From: Polaromonas sp. YR568
Lineage (GTDB): Bacteria > Pseudomonadota > Gammaproteobacteria > Burkholderiales > Burkholderiaceae
DNA: 7,531 bases
Reading direction: 5' to 3'
Assembly (NCBI GenBank): GCA_945871335.1
Contig: CAMBWM010000112.1
Span: 1-7,531 of the forward strand
Both the position numbers and the translations under genes were made by a program. Positions 1 through 6,926 of the stretch are shown piece by piece; the first letter of the stretch is position 1; the number at the start of each line of letters is the position of its first letter. The notes beneath the pieces were generated by a model that did not search any database, was not told where the DNA came from, and worked only from the letters and a program-made list of their open reading frames with translations.

Positions 1-1872
1 GCGGACACGGCTTTGAAAACTGCCAACTCCGGTTACCTGACACGCCGCTTGTGCGACGTGGTGCAAGACCTGGTGGTGACCGAGGACGATTGCGGCACAA
101 CCGACGGCTCGCTGATGCGCGCCATCGTCGAGGGCGGCGAAACCATCGAGTCCCTGCGCGACCGTGTTCTCGGCCGCACCGTGGTTGAAGATGTGATGCA
201 CCCTGAAAACCGCTCGGTGGTCGTCAAGGCCGGCGTACTGCTCGACGAAGACCTGCTCGACGAGCTCGAGGTCGCCGGCGTCGATGAAGTTAAGGTGCGT
301 ACTGCGCTGACCTGCGCCACCCGCTTTGGCTTGTGCGCTAAGTGCTACGGCCGCGACCTGGGTCGTGGCGGCTTGATCAATACCGGCGAAGCCGTCGGTA
401 TCATCGCCGCCCAGTCCATCGGCGAGCCCGGCACGCAGCTGACGATGCGCACCTTCCACATCGGTGGTGCGGCATCGCGCGCAGCGATTGCTTCGAGCGT
501 CGAAGCCAAGTCCAGCGGCAAGATCGGTTTCAACGCACCGATGCGCTATGTGACCAACGGCAAAGGCGAGCTGGTGGTGATTGCCCGTTCCGGCGAGATC
601 GTGATTCATGATGAACACGGCCGTGAGCGTGAACGTCACAAGGTGCCTTACGGCGCCATCCTGACAGTCAAGGCTGACCAAAGCATCAAGGCCGGCGCCA
701 TTCTGGCCAACTGGGACCCGCTCACCCGTCCGATCATCACCGAATTCGCCGGCAAGGTGCTGTTCGAGAATGTCGAAGAAGGCGTTACCGTGGCCAAGCA
801 GCTCGACGAGGTGACCGGTCTGTCCACCCTGGTGGTGATCGATCCAAAGCGTCGCGGTGCCACCAAGGTGATTCGTCCTCAGGTCAAACTGATAGACGCC
901 TCCGGCAGCGAAGTCAAGATCCCCGGTACCGACCACTCTGTGACCATTGGCTTTCCAATCGGTGCGCTGGTGCAAGTGCGCGACGGTCAGGACGTGGGCC
1001 CCGGTGAAGTGCTGGCGCGTATCCCGGTCGAAGGGCAGAAAACGCGAGACATCACCGGCGGTCTGCCGCGTGTGGCCGAGCTGTTCGAAGCCCGCACGCC
1101 TAAAGACAAGGGCACGCTGGCAGAGATGACCGGTACCGTGTCTTTCGGCAAAGAAACCAAAGGCAAGATCCGCCTGCAGATCACCGACCCCGAAGGCAAG
1201 GTCTGGGAAGACCTGGTGCCTAAAGAGAAAAACATTCTCGTGCACGAAGGCCAGGTTGTGAACAAGGGCGAGTCGATCGTGGACGGCCCGGCCGATCCGC
1301 AAGACATCTTGCGTTTGCTGGGCATGGAAGAGCTGGCCCGCTACATCGTCGATGAAGTGCAGGACGTCTACCGTCTGCAGGGTGTGAAGATCAACGACAA
1401 ACACATCGAAGTGATTGTTCGTCAGATGCTGCGCCGTGTGGTGGTCGAGAGTGTTGGTGACTCCACCTACATTGCCGGCGAGCAGGTCGAGCGCTCGGTC
1501 ATCCTGGACGCCAACGACGCCTTGCGCGCCGATGGCAAGATCCCAGCGACCTTCAGCAATTTGTTGCTCGGTATCACCAAGGCTTCGCTGTCCACCGACT
1601 CGTTCATCTCTGCAGCTTCCTTCCAGGAAACCACGCGTGTGTTGACCGAAGCGGCCATCATGGGCAAGCGCGACGAGTTGCGCGGCTTGAAGGAAAACGT
1701 GATCGTCGGTCGTCTGATTCCTGCCGGTACCGGCATGGCTTACCACCAGGCACGCAAGGCCAAGGAGCAAATGGACGACGCCGAGCGACGTGCCATTGCC
1801 GAAACCGAAGCCGCCGAACTGGAAGCCCTGTCGCCGGCTGAGACCAGCGAAGGCGCTGACGGCCAGGCTTGA
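1..1872 (+). CDS. rpoC: DNA-directed RNA polymerase subunit beta' (RpoC), C-terminal part, 5' end outside window
   Basis: Largest subunit of core RNA polymerase, which forms the active site with RpoB in the cytoplasm. The reading frame is open from base 1 (first residues [16 protein letters not shown]). Matching to E. coli RpoC from memory places base 1 at about residue 784, in the C-terminal part of the bridge helix. The 623 codons present then give a full length near 1406, against 1407 in E. coli. The four zinc-ligand cysteines are present: one in TEDDCGT (base 91) and three in the [16 protein letters not shown] stretch. The trigger-loop signature TMRTFHIGG (bases 442-468) is intact, with the equivalents of M932, R933 and H936. 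The roughly 190-residue segment before [16 protein letters not shown] corresponds to the SI3 insertion of proteobacterial RpoC. Conserved C-terminal blocks ([48 protein letters not shown]) follow, then a short acidic tail. The catalytic NADFDGD loop lies upstream of the window. The gene ends 35 nt before a strong terminator. Confidence 0.99.
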   Translation, partial: ADTALKTANSGYLTRRLCDVVQDLVVTEDDCGTTDGSLMRAIVEGGETIESLRDRVLGRTVVEDVMHPENRSVVVKAGVLLDEDLLDELEVAGVDEVKVRTALTCATRFGLCAKCYGRDLGRGGLINTGEAVGIIAAQSIGEPGTQLTMRTFHIGGAASRAAIASSVEAKSSGKIGFNAPMRYVTNGKGELVVIARSGEIVIHDEHGRERERHKVPYGAILTVKADQSIKAGAILANWDPLTRPIITEFAGKVLFENVEEGVTVAKQLDEVTGLSTLVVIDPKRRGATKVIRPQVKLIDASGSEVKIPGTDHSVTIGFPIGALVQVRDGQDVGPGEVLARIPVEGQKTRDITGGLPRVAELFEARTPKDKGTLAEMTGTVSFGKETKGKIRLQITDPEGKVWEDLVPKEKNILVHEGQVVNKGESIVDGPADPQDILRLLGMEELARYIVDEVQDVYRLQGVKINDKHIEVIVRQMLRRVVVESVGDSTYIAGEQVERSVILDANDALRADGKIPATFSNLLLGITKASLSTDSFISAASFQETTRVLTEAAIMGKRDELRGLKENVIVGRLIPAGTGMAYHQARKAKEQMDDAERRAIAETEAAELEALSPAETSEGADGQA

Positions 1873-1882
1873 TGCAGCTCTG

Positions 1883-1897
1883 AGCGGATAATCCGCT
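1883..1897 (+). repeat. Small perfect inverted repeat after the rpoC stop
   Basis: AGCGGA (1883-1888) and TCCGCT (1892-1897) are perfect complements around a TAA loop, starting 11 nt after the rpoC stop. There is no T-tract, so it is not a terminator by itself. It could protect or process the rpoC mRNA end, or be chance. A weaker GGGC-TAA-GCCC repeat (1902-1912) follows at once and overlaps the 5' arm of the real terminator. Confidence 0.4.
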
Positions 1898-1906
1898 AAA
1901 AGGGCT

Positions 1907-1941
1907 AAGCCCCGTGCCGGTTCAGGCGCGGGGCTTTTTTT
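1907..1941 (+). terminator. Rho-independent terminator of the rpoC transcript
   Basis: The 5' arm AAGCCCCGTGCC (1907-1918) pairs with GGCGCGGGGCTT (1925-1936) over 12 bp with a single T-G wobble. The loop is the six bases GGTTCA. Seven T residues (1935-1941) follow. A GC-rich stem, small loop and U-tract form a textbook intrinsic terminator, placed correctly to end the RNA polymerase operon. It separates rpoC from the lemA-like gene, which implies that the downstream operon has its own promoter. I could not identify a convincing sigma-70 promoter in 1942-2004. Confidence 0.94.
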
Positions 1942-2004
1942 ATGCAGCAGCAGGGTCAGCTAAAGTCGGGGTTCGGTCTTGTACAGGAAAGTCAAAAGTT
2001 AGCC

Positions 2005-2568
2005 ATGAGCACAAATTCCATTGCGTTGTTGGTGTTGCTGGCCTTGCTGGTCTTTTGGGCGCTGGGCGCCCACAACAGACTGGTGCGGCTCAAAGACCTC
2101 ATAGCCGATTCTTTTGTGGCGATCGATATGCAATTTCAGGACAGGCATGACCTGATACTCAGACTGGTTGAGGTGGCTGGCGAATTTCTAAAGCATGATC
2201 CGCTATTGCTGGCGCCATTGGTACAAGCTCGCAAGACAGTCAGCGTTGCCAATGACGCGTTGCGCTCAAGGCCCAGCAGCGGTCTGTTGGCCACGCAGTT
2301 GATGGCCGCCGAAGAAGGCCTTCAGCAACAGCTGGACCATTTGTGGACAGGCGTTTCAACACTGGCCATGCAAGCCGACCCCAAGGTGCGCGAGCTGGCC
2401 CAGCAGCTCACCGCCATTCAGAGCAAAATGTTTTTTGCCTGCCAAGCGTTCAATCTCGCCGTGCAGCAATTTAACGCGGCGCAGTTGCAGTTCCCTACGC
2501 TTTTGCTGTCCCGACTGTTTGGCTTTACGCCAGCCCTTGCGCTGCGTCTGGGCCAAACGAATGTCTGA
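2005..2568 (+). CDS. LemA family membrane protein (divergent member)
   Basis: Protein of 187 residues; the molecular function of the LemA family is not established. An N-terminal hydrophobic helix (about residues 6-22) is followed by a mostly helical, coiled-coil-like body, as expected for LemA proteins, which are anchored by one N-terminal helix. Family landmarks are HNRLVRLKDLIADSFVAID after the helix (compare YNxLVxxRnxvdxAwxxID), then DRHDLILRLVEVAGEF (compare RRxDLIPNLVetVkgy), and FNAAQLQFPTLLLSRLFGF near the C-terminus (compare YNxxixxFPxxlxAxlfGF). The body departs from the consensus: the usual LIPNLV is LILRLV. I chose the ATG at 2005 because the in-frame ATG at 1942 lies against the terminator T-tract and would add 21 residues before the membrane helix. 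The only Shine-Dalgarno-like sequence, AGGAAA (1985-1990), is rather far away. The stop overlaps the rsmB start by 8 nt. No neighbouring htpX or TPM-domain gene is visible downstream. Confidence 0.87.
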   Translation: MSTNSIALLVLLALLVFWALGAHNRLVRLKDLIADSFVAIDMQFQDRHDLILRLVEVAGEFLKHDPLLLAPLVQARKTVSVANDALRSRPSSGLLATQLMAAEEGLQQQLDHLWTGVSTLAMQADPKVRELAQQLTAIQSKMFFACQAFNLAVQQFNAAQLQFPTLLLSRLFGFTPALALRLGQTNV

Positions 2569-3925
2569 GCCGGCGCGCCAGGCCACCGCCGTAAGGCCGA
2601 CGCACGCCGAGCAGGTACCGCTTTGGCAGCAGTTGCAGGGCGCCGCTTCGCTGTTGATGGCGGTGCGTGCTGGCCGTTCAATGACGACCGAACTGGAGCA
2701 GCTTGCACCCCACTTGCGCCCAGGCGTTCAGGCCTTGGGTTTTCATGCGCTGCGCTGGCTGGGTCGTGCCGAGGCCTTGCGACAGCAGCTTGTCAGCCGC
2801 GCGCCGCCGCCTGAAGCCGATGCCCTTTTGTGTGTGGCGCTGGCGCTGGCCGCGGAAGTAGATGAATCGCTTTACTCCCCGTACACGCTGGTGGACCAAG
2901 CGGTAGAAGCCGCCAAGCAAGGTGAAGAAACCCGGCACCAAGCCAGTTTCATCAACGGCTGCTTGCGCAGGTTTTTGCGCGAAAGCCAAGCCATGCTGGC
3001 TGTTTGCGAGCACAAACCCCAGGCCGTCTGGAACCATCCTCAGTGGTGGATTGACGGTGTCCGTAAAGACCACCCGCAGGCCTGGCAAGCCATCTTGCAG
3101 GCCAACAACAGCCGCGCACCCCTGTGCTTGCGCGTCAACAAGCGCCAGATCAGCCGGCCAGACTACCTGCTGGCCTTGCAGGGTGCAGGTATTGAAGCTG
3201 CGCCTGTCGGTGAGCAGGGTGTGCTGCTGGCGACGGCTTGCCCCGTGCCGCGACTGCCCGGCTATGCCGAGGGACATTTTTCAGTACAGGACGCCGGCGC
3301 TCAACTGGCGGCGCAGCTGTTGCTGTCTGGGCTGTCAGCGCCTGCCGGCCAAGCGCTGCAGCTGCTCGATGCGTGCGCCGCCCCCGGCGGTAAAACCGCC
3401 CACCTGTTGGAATTGGCCGATGCCCGGGTGCTGGCGCTGGACATTGACGCACAGCGCTGCGGGCGCATTGCGCAAAACTTGGAGCGACTGCAGTTGCAGG
3501 CGCAGCTTGTGGTGGCCGACGCCGGTCAGCCCGACGGGTGGTGGGATGGCCGCATGTTTGACGGCATCTTGCTCGACGCGCCCTGCACCGCATCAGGCAT
3601 TGTTCGCCGGCATCCTGATGTGCGCTGGTTGCGCCGCCCCGGCGACATTGCGCAGCTGGCAGCCCAGCAAAAACGACTGTTAGAGGCCCTCTGGCCGCTG
3701 CTGCGGGTGGGCGGGCGTTTACTCTATTGCACCTGCTCGGTTTTCAATGCGGAAGGCCAAGGGCAGATTGAAACGTTTCTTATGCGCCACACTGAGGCGC
3801 TATTGCTACCGTCCCCTGGTCATTTGCTGCCCCAAAGCGGCATGAGGGGGCCTGTATTCCCGGACAATTTACTGCGTGAGTACGATGGTTTTTATTACGC
3901 ACTGCTGGAAAAGCAAGCCCTTTAA
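2561..3925 (+). CDS. rsmB: 16S rRNA (cytosine(967)-C(5))-methyltransferase RsmB
   Basis: AdoMet-dependent enzyme that makes m5C at position 967 of 16S rRNA (E. coli numbering); cytoplasmic, formerly called Fmu or SunL. The product has 454 residues (E. coli 429). The N-terminal part (about 15-140) is a NusB-like helical RNA-binding domain ending in ASFINGCLRRF. The Rossmann methyltransferase domain follows. Motif I is LLDACAAPGGK (268-278), the ribose-binding acidic residues are in ALDIDAQR (D294), and motif IV is DAPCTASGIVRRHPDVRW with C342. Motif VI is YCTCSVF with C392. C342 and C392 match E. coli C325 and C375 with a constant offset of 17; C392 is the expected nucleophile and C342 the release cysteine. 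The protein ends in the family-typical REYDGFYYALLEK. The ATG at 2561 lies in ATGTCTGA, sharing 8 nt with the lemA-like gene's end. No strong Shine-Dalgarno sequence is seen, so translational coupling is likely. All catalytic residues are intact. Confidence 0.97.
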   Translation: MSEPARQATAVRPTHAEQVPLWQQLQGAASLLMAVRAGRSMTTELEQLAPHLRPGVQALGFHALRWLGRAEALRQQLVSRAPPPEADALLCVALALAAEVDESLYSPYTLVDQAVEAAKQGEETRHQASFINGCLRRFLRESQAMLAVCEHKPQAVWNHPQWWIDGVRKDHPQAWQAILQANNSRAPLCLRVNKRQISRPDYLLALQGAGIEAAPVGEQGVLLATACPVPRLPGYAEGHFSVQDAGAQLAAQLLLSGLSAPAGQALQLLDACAAPGGKTAHLLELADARVLALDIDAQRCGRIAQNLERLQLQAQLVVADAGQPDGWWDGRMFDGILLDAPCTASGIVRRHPDVRWLRRPGDIAQLAAQQKRLLEALWPLLRVGGRLLYCTCSVFNAEGQGQIETFLMRHTEALLLPSPGHLLPQSGMRGPVFPDNLLREYDGFYYALLEKQAL

Positions 3926-4610
3926 GGGCTGCGCGAAGCGTTGGAGCCTGCAGGGCCTGCGGGTCATGGCCGTGCTATTGACCGCCTTGTGCGCCTGCCT
4001 GCCTGCCAACGCTGCGGGTGCCCAGCTGACCCAGCTCAAAACGCAAAGCACAGAAGAAGGTGTTTACCTCAGCGCCAACCTGAGCTTTGAACTGCCCGCT
4101 GTGGTTGAAGACGCCTTGCTCAAGGGTATTCCACTTTTCTTTGTCCTTGAAGTCGATATCCTGCGCGAACGCTGGTATTGGACCGACCAGCGCGTGGCTT
4201 CGGCCTCACGCACCATCCGGCTGGCTTACCAGCCCTTGACCCGGCGCTGGCGGGTCAACATCGGCTCGGGCTTGATTGGCAGCACCAGCAGCCTGCGCGC
4301 CACCTTCAACCAAAATTACGATACCCTGGCCGAGGCCCTGTCGGCTGTCCAGCGCGTTGCGCGTTGGAAAGTTGCCGAGCCGACTGAGATCCGCCCCGGT
4401 GCAGATTACAAGCTGAACTTCATTTTCAAGCTCGACCTGTCCCAATTGCCCAGACCTTTTCAGATCGGTGTGGCCGGACAGCGTGACTGGTCCATTGCGA
4501 TAGATCACAGTCAAAAAATGGTGTTGCAAGTTAGCAGCGCAGCCGAGATCGTGAAGGAGGCTTCGCCGGACGGCATCAAAGACGGCGCACCCGGAGAATC
4601 TCTCAAGTGA
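3885..4610 (+). CDS. DUF4390 domain-containing exported protein, function unknown
   Basis: Secreted or periplasmic protein of the DUF4390 family, which has no assigned function. Mature-region landmarks are EEGVYLSANLSFELPAVVED, ALLKGIPLFFVLEVDILRER followed by WYWTD, RTIRLAYQPLTRRWRVN, and later LDLSQLPRPFQIG and WSIAIDHS. The composition suggests a beta-rich fold. A short hydrophobic stretch MAVLLTALCACL followed by PANAAGA looks like a Sec signal peptide cleaved after the ANA/NAA region. The start is uncertain. The ATG at 3966 lies 41 nt after the rsmB stop but gives a signal peptide with no positive charge. The ATG at 3885 (chosen) overlaps rsmB by 41 nt and supplies a basic n-region (SLQGLR, KR, several K), at the price of about 27 residues before the hydrophobic core. 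A GTG at 3876 is also possible. None has a good ribosome binding site. The stop overlaps the kinase start by 4 nt, so its job is probably tied to the kinase's envelope function; that is inference. Confidence 0.88.
   Translation: MVFITHCWKSKPFKGCAKRWSLQGLRVMAVLLTALCACLPANAAGAQLTQLKTQSTEEGVYLSANLSFELPAVVEDALLKGIPLFFVLEVDILRERWYWTDQRVASASRTIRLAYQPLTRRWRVNIGSGLIGSTSSLRATFNQNYDTLAEALSAVQRVARWKVAEPTEIRPGADYKLNFIFKLDLSQLPRPFQIGVAGQRDWSIAIDHSQKMVLQVSSAAEIVKEASPDGIKDGAPGESLK
3916..3930 (+). repeat. Inverted repeat centred on the rsmB stop codon
   Basis: AGCCCTT (3916-3922) and AAGGGCT (3924-3930) are perfect complements around a single T, the first base of the rsmB TAA stop. As RNA it can fold as AGCCCT-TTA-AGGGCT. 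No T-tract follows, so it is not an intrinsic terminator. It could influence coupling or mRNA stability between rsmB and the DUF4390 gene, or be a coincidence of coding sequence. Confidence 0.4.
4593..4597 (+). promoter_or_regulatory. Ribosome binding site for the ntrY-type kinase
   Basis: GGAGA lies 9 nt upstream of the GTG at 4607, inside the end of the DUF4390 gene. This good Shine-Dalgarno match supports the GTG start, which otherwise might be doubted. Confidence 0.75.
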
Positions 4611-6871
4611 ACTGGTTACGCAGCCCGCGCCCGGCGCGCTATAACCGTGCCTTGCGTTGGACACTTGGCTTGGGCGTTGGCGTGGTGGTGGCCTTGGGGC
4701 TGGTGCTGATTTTTCTGCTCACGCTGGCGACAGATAACCGTGAGTTGTATGAGCGCAATTACACCCTTCTTTTAGGTTTGAATATCGCAGTGGCTGCGGT
4801 CTTGCTCGTGGCCATCGGTTGGATTGTGGTGCGCTTATTTTTGCGGCTTCGTCAGCGCAAGTTTGGCAGTCGGCTGTTGCTCAAGCTGGCTGCTATTTTT
4901 GCGTTGGTGGGTCTATTTCCAGGCCTGACCATTTATGTGGTGTCCTACCAGTTCGTGTCGCGCTCGATTGAAAGCTGGTTTGACGTCAAGGTCGAAAGCG
5001 CATTGGCGGCCGGCCTTAATTTGGGTCGCTCTTCACTGGACGCTCTGGCGACAGACCTGGGCAACCGCACACGTCAGGCGGCTACTCAGATGTCCTTGGC
5101 CAATGATCCTTCACCCGGTCTGGCGCTGGAGCGACTGCGTGAGCAAATCGGCGTCAAGGACCTGCTGCTGTGGGGCGCCTCGGGGCAACTGATTTCTAGC
5201 GCAGGACAGTCGCGCTTTATTTTGCAGCCCGATCGGCCTTCGGCGCAGCAGTTCCGGCTGGCACGTACACAGCGTGTAGCGACCCAGATCGAGGGCTTGG
5301 AAGATACGCTGTCAACGGGAACTGCCGCCGCATCTGCACCAACAGCCCGCATCCGAGCGCTTGCGCTGGTCAGCGACTCCAATTTCGGGCTCAGCAGCAC
5401 CGAACGTTTTTTACAAGCTGTTGAAGACCTGCCACCTGAACTGGTGGCCAACGCTATTGCCGTGCAAGAGGCCAACCGCGAATACCAAGAGCGTGCATTG
5501 GCCCGCAGCGGCCTGCGCAAGATGTACATCGGCACACTCACCCTGAGTCTGTTTTTGGCAGTCTTTGGCGCCGTGTTGTTGGCGGTGCTGCTGGGCACCC
5601 AGTTAGCGCGCCCACTCTTGTTGCTGGCCGAAGGTGTGCGCCAGGTGGCGCAGGGCGACCTGCGGCCCAAGGAGGTGCTGAGCAGCAAGGACGAGTTGGG
5701 CGGACTCACACGCTCATTTGCCGACATGACACAGCAGCTGTCAGATGCGCGCTCGGCCGTGCAACAAAGCATGAGCCAGGTAGACGCCGCGCGCGCCAAT
5801 CTGCAGGCTATTTTGGACAACCTCACGGCGGGTGTGCTGGTGCTCGACAGTCAGGGCCGTATCCGCTCGAGCAACCCGGGTGCAGCGCGCATTTTGCGCG
5901 TCGCGCTGAGCACTTACCACGGTCAGTTGCTGTCGCAGGTGCCGGGGCTGGACGTCTTCGGCCGTGGCGTGCAATCTCAGTTTGAGGCCTACTTAGCTGA
6001 AAACGCCGAACACAATCTGGAGCACTGGCAGCAGACCTTTGAGCTGCACGGCGGGCCGGTCGGCGCAGAAGACGGCGCCGTCACGCTGATTGCGCGCGGC
6101 GCCAAGATGCCGGGTACCGACGAAAGTCTGCTGGTGTTTGACGATGTCTCAGCGATGGTCTCAGCCCAGCGTGCAGAGGCCTGGGGTGAAGTTGCAAGGC
6201 GACTGGCGCATGAGATCAAAAACCCGCTCACGCCAATTCAACTGTCGGCCGAGCGACTGGAGATGAAGCTCAGCGCCAAGCTGCAACCCACAGAGCAAGC
6301 CATGCTCAGCAAATCGGTTAAGACCATCGTTGACCAGGTAGACGCCATGAAGCGTCTGGTCAATGACTTCAGGGATTACGCCCGCCTGCCGACTGCCGAG
6401 CTCAAGCCGCTGGACCTCAATGCACTGGTGACGGATATCATGCAACTCTACGCCGACGACGCCACCGTCATGCCTGTGCGCGTGGAGTTGGACCCAGCTG
6501 CTCCAGCCATCCGCGGCGACGCCCAGCAACTGCGGCAGGTGATTCACAACCTGCTGCAAAACGCCCAGGACGCGCAAGAAGGTCGCAGCACCGAGCACTC
6601 CGTGCAAATCACCTTGAAAACCGAATTCTCGACCAGCGCCCGCCGTGTGCGCCTGATCGTGCGCGACAACGGTTCAGGTTTTCCTGACCATATTCTGAAA
6701 CGCGCTTTTGAGCCCTACGTGACGACCAAGAGCAAAGGCACAGGTTTGGGCCTGGCCGTGGTGAAAAAAATTGCAGACGAGCACGGTGCACGCATAGATA
6801 TTTCTAACCGCGTGGCCGATGGGGCGGTACAGGGCGCCCAAGTGTCGTTATCATTCGCAGTTGTGGGATAA
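4607..6871 (+). CDS. ntrY: NtrY-type sensor histidine kinase (PAS/HAMP domain)
   Basis: Membrane-bound kinase that autophosphorylates on histidine and passes phosphate to the regulator encoded next; 754 residues. Three N-terminal transmembrane helices are visible (about 18-41, 53-76, 93-114). An extracytoplasmic sensor region (about 115-305) and a fourth helix (about 306-330) follow. The cytoplasmic part has HAMP (about 327-382), a helical linker, PAS (about 398-500; ILDNLTAGVLVLDSQGRI), HisKA with phospho-acceptor H535 in RRLAHEIKNPLTPIQLSAERL, and HATPase_c with N652 in NLLQNAQDA, G1 box DNGSGFP from D687, FEPYVTTK, and G2 box GTGLGL (711-716). This domain order and the H-box wording are typical of NtrY. 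HEIKN fits the E-x-x-N pattern found in kinases that are also phosphatases. The GTG start overlaps the DUF4390 stop (GTGA) and has a good Shine-Dalgarno sequence. In other proteobacteria NtrYX is linked to nitrogen, redox/respiratory or envelope control; the signal cannot be read here. All catalytic boxes are intact. Confidence 0.95.
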   Translation: MNWLRSPRPARYNRALRWTLGLGVGVVVALGLVLIFLLTLATDNRELYERNYTLLLGLNIAVAAVLLVAIGWIVVRLFLRLRQRKFGSRLLLKLAAIFALVGLFPGLTIYVVSYQFVSRSIESWFDVKVESALAAGLNLGRSSLDALATDLGNRTRQAATQMSLANDPSPGLALERLREQIGVKDLLLWGASGQLISSAGQSRFILQPDRPSAQQFRLARTQRVATQIEGLEDTLSTGTAAASAPTARIRALALVSDSNFGLSSTERFLQAVEDLPPELVANAIAVQEANREYQERALARSGLRKMYIGTLTLSLFLAVFGAVLLAVLLGTQLARPLLLLAEGVRQVAQGDLRPKEVLSSKDELGGLTRSFADMTQQLSDARSAVQQSMSQVDAARANLQAILDNLTAGVLVLDSQGRIRSSNPGAARILRVALSTYHGQLLSQVPGLDVFGRGVQSQFEAYLAENAEHNLEHWQQTFELHGGPVGAEDGAVTLIARGAKMPGTDESLLVFDDVSAMVSAQRAEAWGEVARRLAHEIKNPLTPIQLSAERLEMKLSAKLQPTEQAMLSKSVKTIVDQVDAMKRLVNDFRDYARLPTAELKPLDLNALVTDIMQLYADDATVMPVRVELDPAAPAIRGDAQQLRQVIHNLLQNAQDAQEGRSTEHSVQITLKTEFSTSARRVRLIVRDNGSGFPDHILKRAFEPYVTTKSKGTGLGLAVVKKIADEHGARIDISNRVADGAVQGAQVSLSFAVVG

Positions 6872-6912
6872 CAACAGCTGTGGCTTGAAGGCTTTTCAGA
6901 CCTAGCAACGTT

Positions 6913-6919
6913 AAGGGTG
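6913..6919 (+). promoter_or_regulatory. Ribosome binding site for the response regulator
   Basis: AAGGGTG ends 7 nt before the ATG at 6927 (the AAGGG core ends 9 nt before). This decides the start: the ATG at 6922 is in another frame and does not encode a receiver domain. The regulator is therefore translated from its own site, not by overlap with the kinase gene. Confidence 0.75.
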
Positions 6920-6926
6920 CGATGCA

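Noticed and set aside
1942..2004. ATG at 1942 as the start of the LemA-like protein
   Set aside because: It directly abuts the terminator T-tract, leaving no room for a leader or ribosome binding site on a downstream transcript. It also adds 21 polar residues before the N-terminal membrane helix typical of the family.
1942..2004. Sigma-70 promoter for the lemA-like operon
   Set aside because: A promoter is expected here after the terminator. TTGTAC (1979-1984) was considered as a -35 box, but no acceptable -10 box lies 16-18 nt downstream before the start codon.
2435..2560. Upstream extension of the rsmB frame to 2435
   Set aside because: The extra 42 residues are Cys/Arg/Ser-rich and overlap the conserved C-terminal motif of the LemA-like gene. 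The ATG at 2561 gives the normal family N-terminus.
2678..3277. Minus-strand open frame (199 codons) opposite rsmB
   Set aside because: It is antisense to the conserved N-terminal half of rsmB, with no recognisable domain and no separate promoter or ribosome binding site.
2922..3683. Plus-strand frame of 253 codons overlapping rsmB in another frame
   Set aside because: It is Cys/Pro/Arg-rich, resembles no family that I know, and sits on top of the SAM-binding motifs of rsmB. It is a shadow frame.
5086..5826. Long minus-strand open frame (246 codons) opposite the kinase gene
   Set aside because: It lies wholly within the intact, well-recognised kinase and is a low-complexity Ser/Ala/Arg-rich antisense frame, as expected in GC-rich coding DNA.
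6885..6926. Internal promoter or terminator between kinase and regulator
   Set aside because: TTGAAG could pass as a -35 box but no credible -10 box follows, and no GC-rich stem with a T-tract is present.
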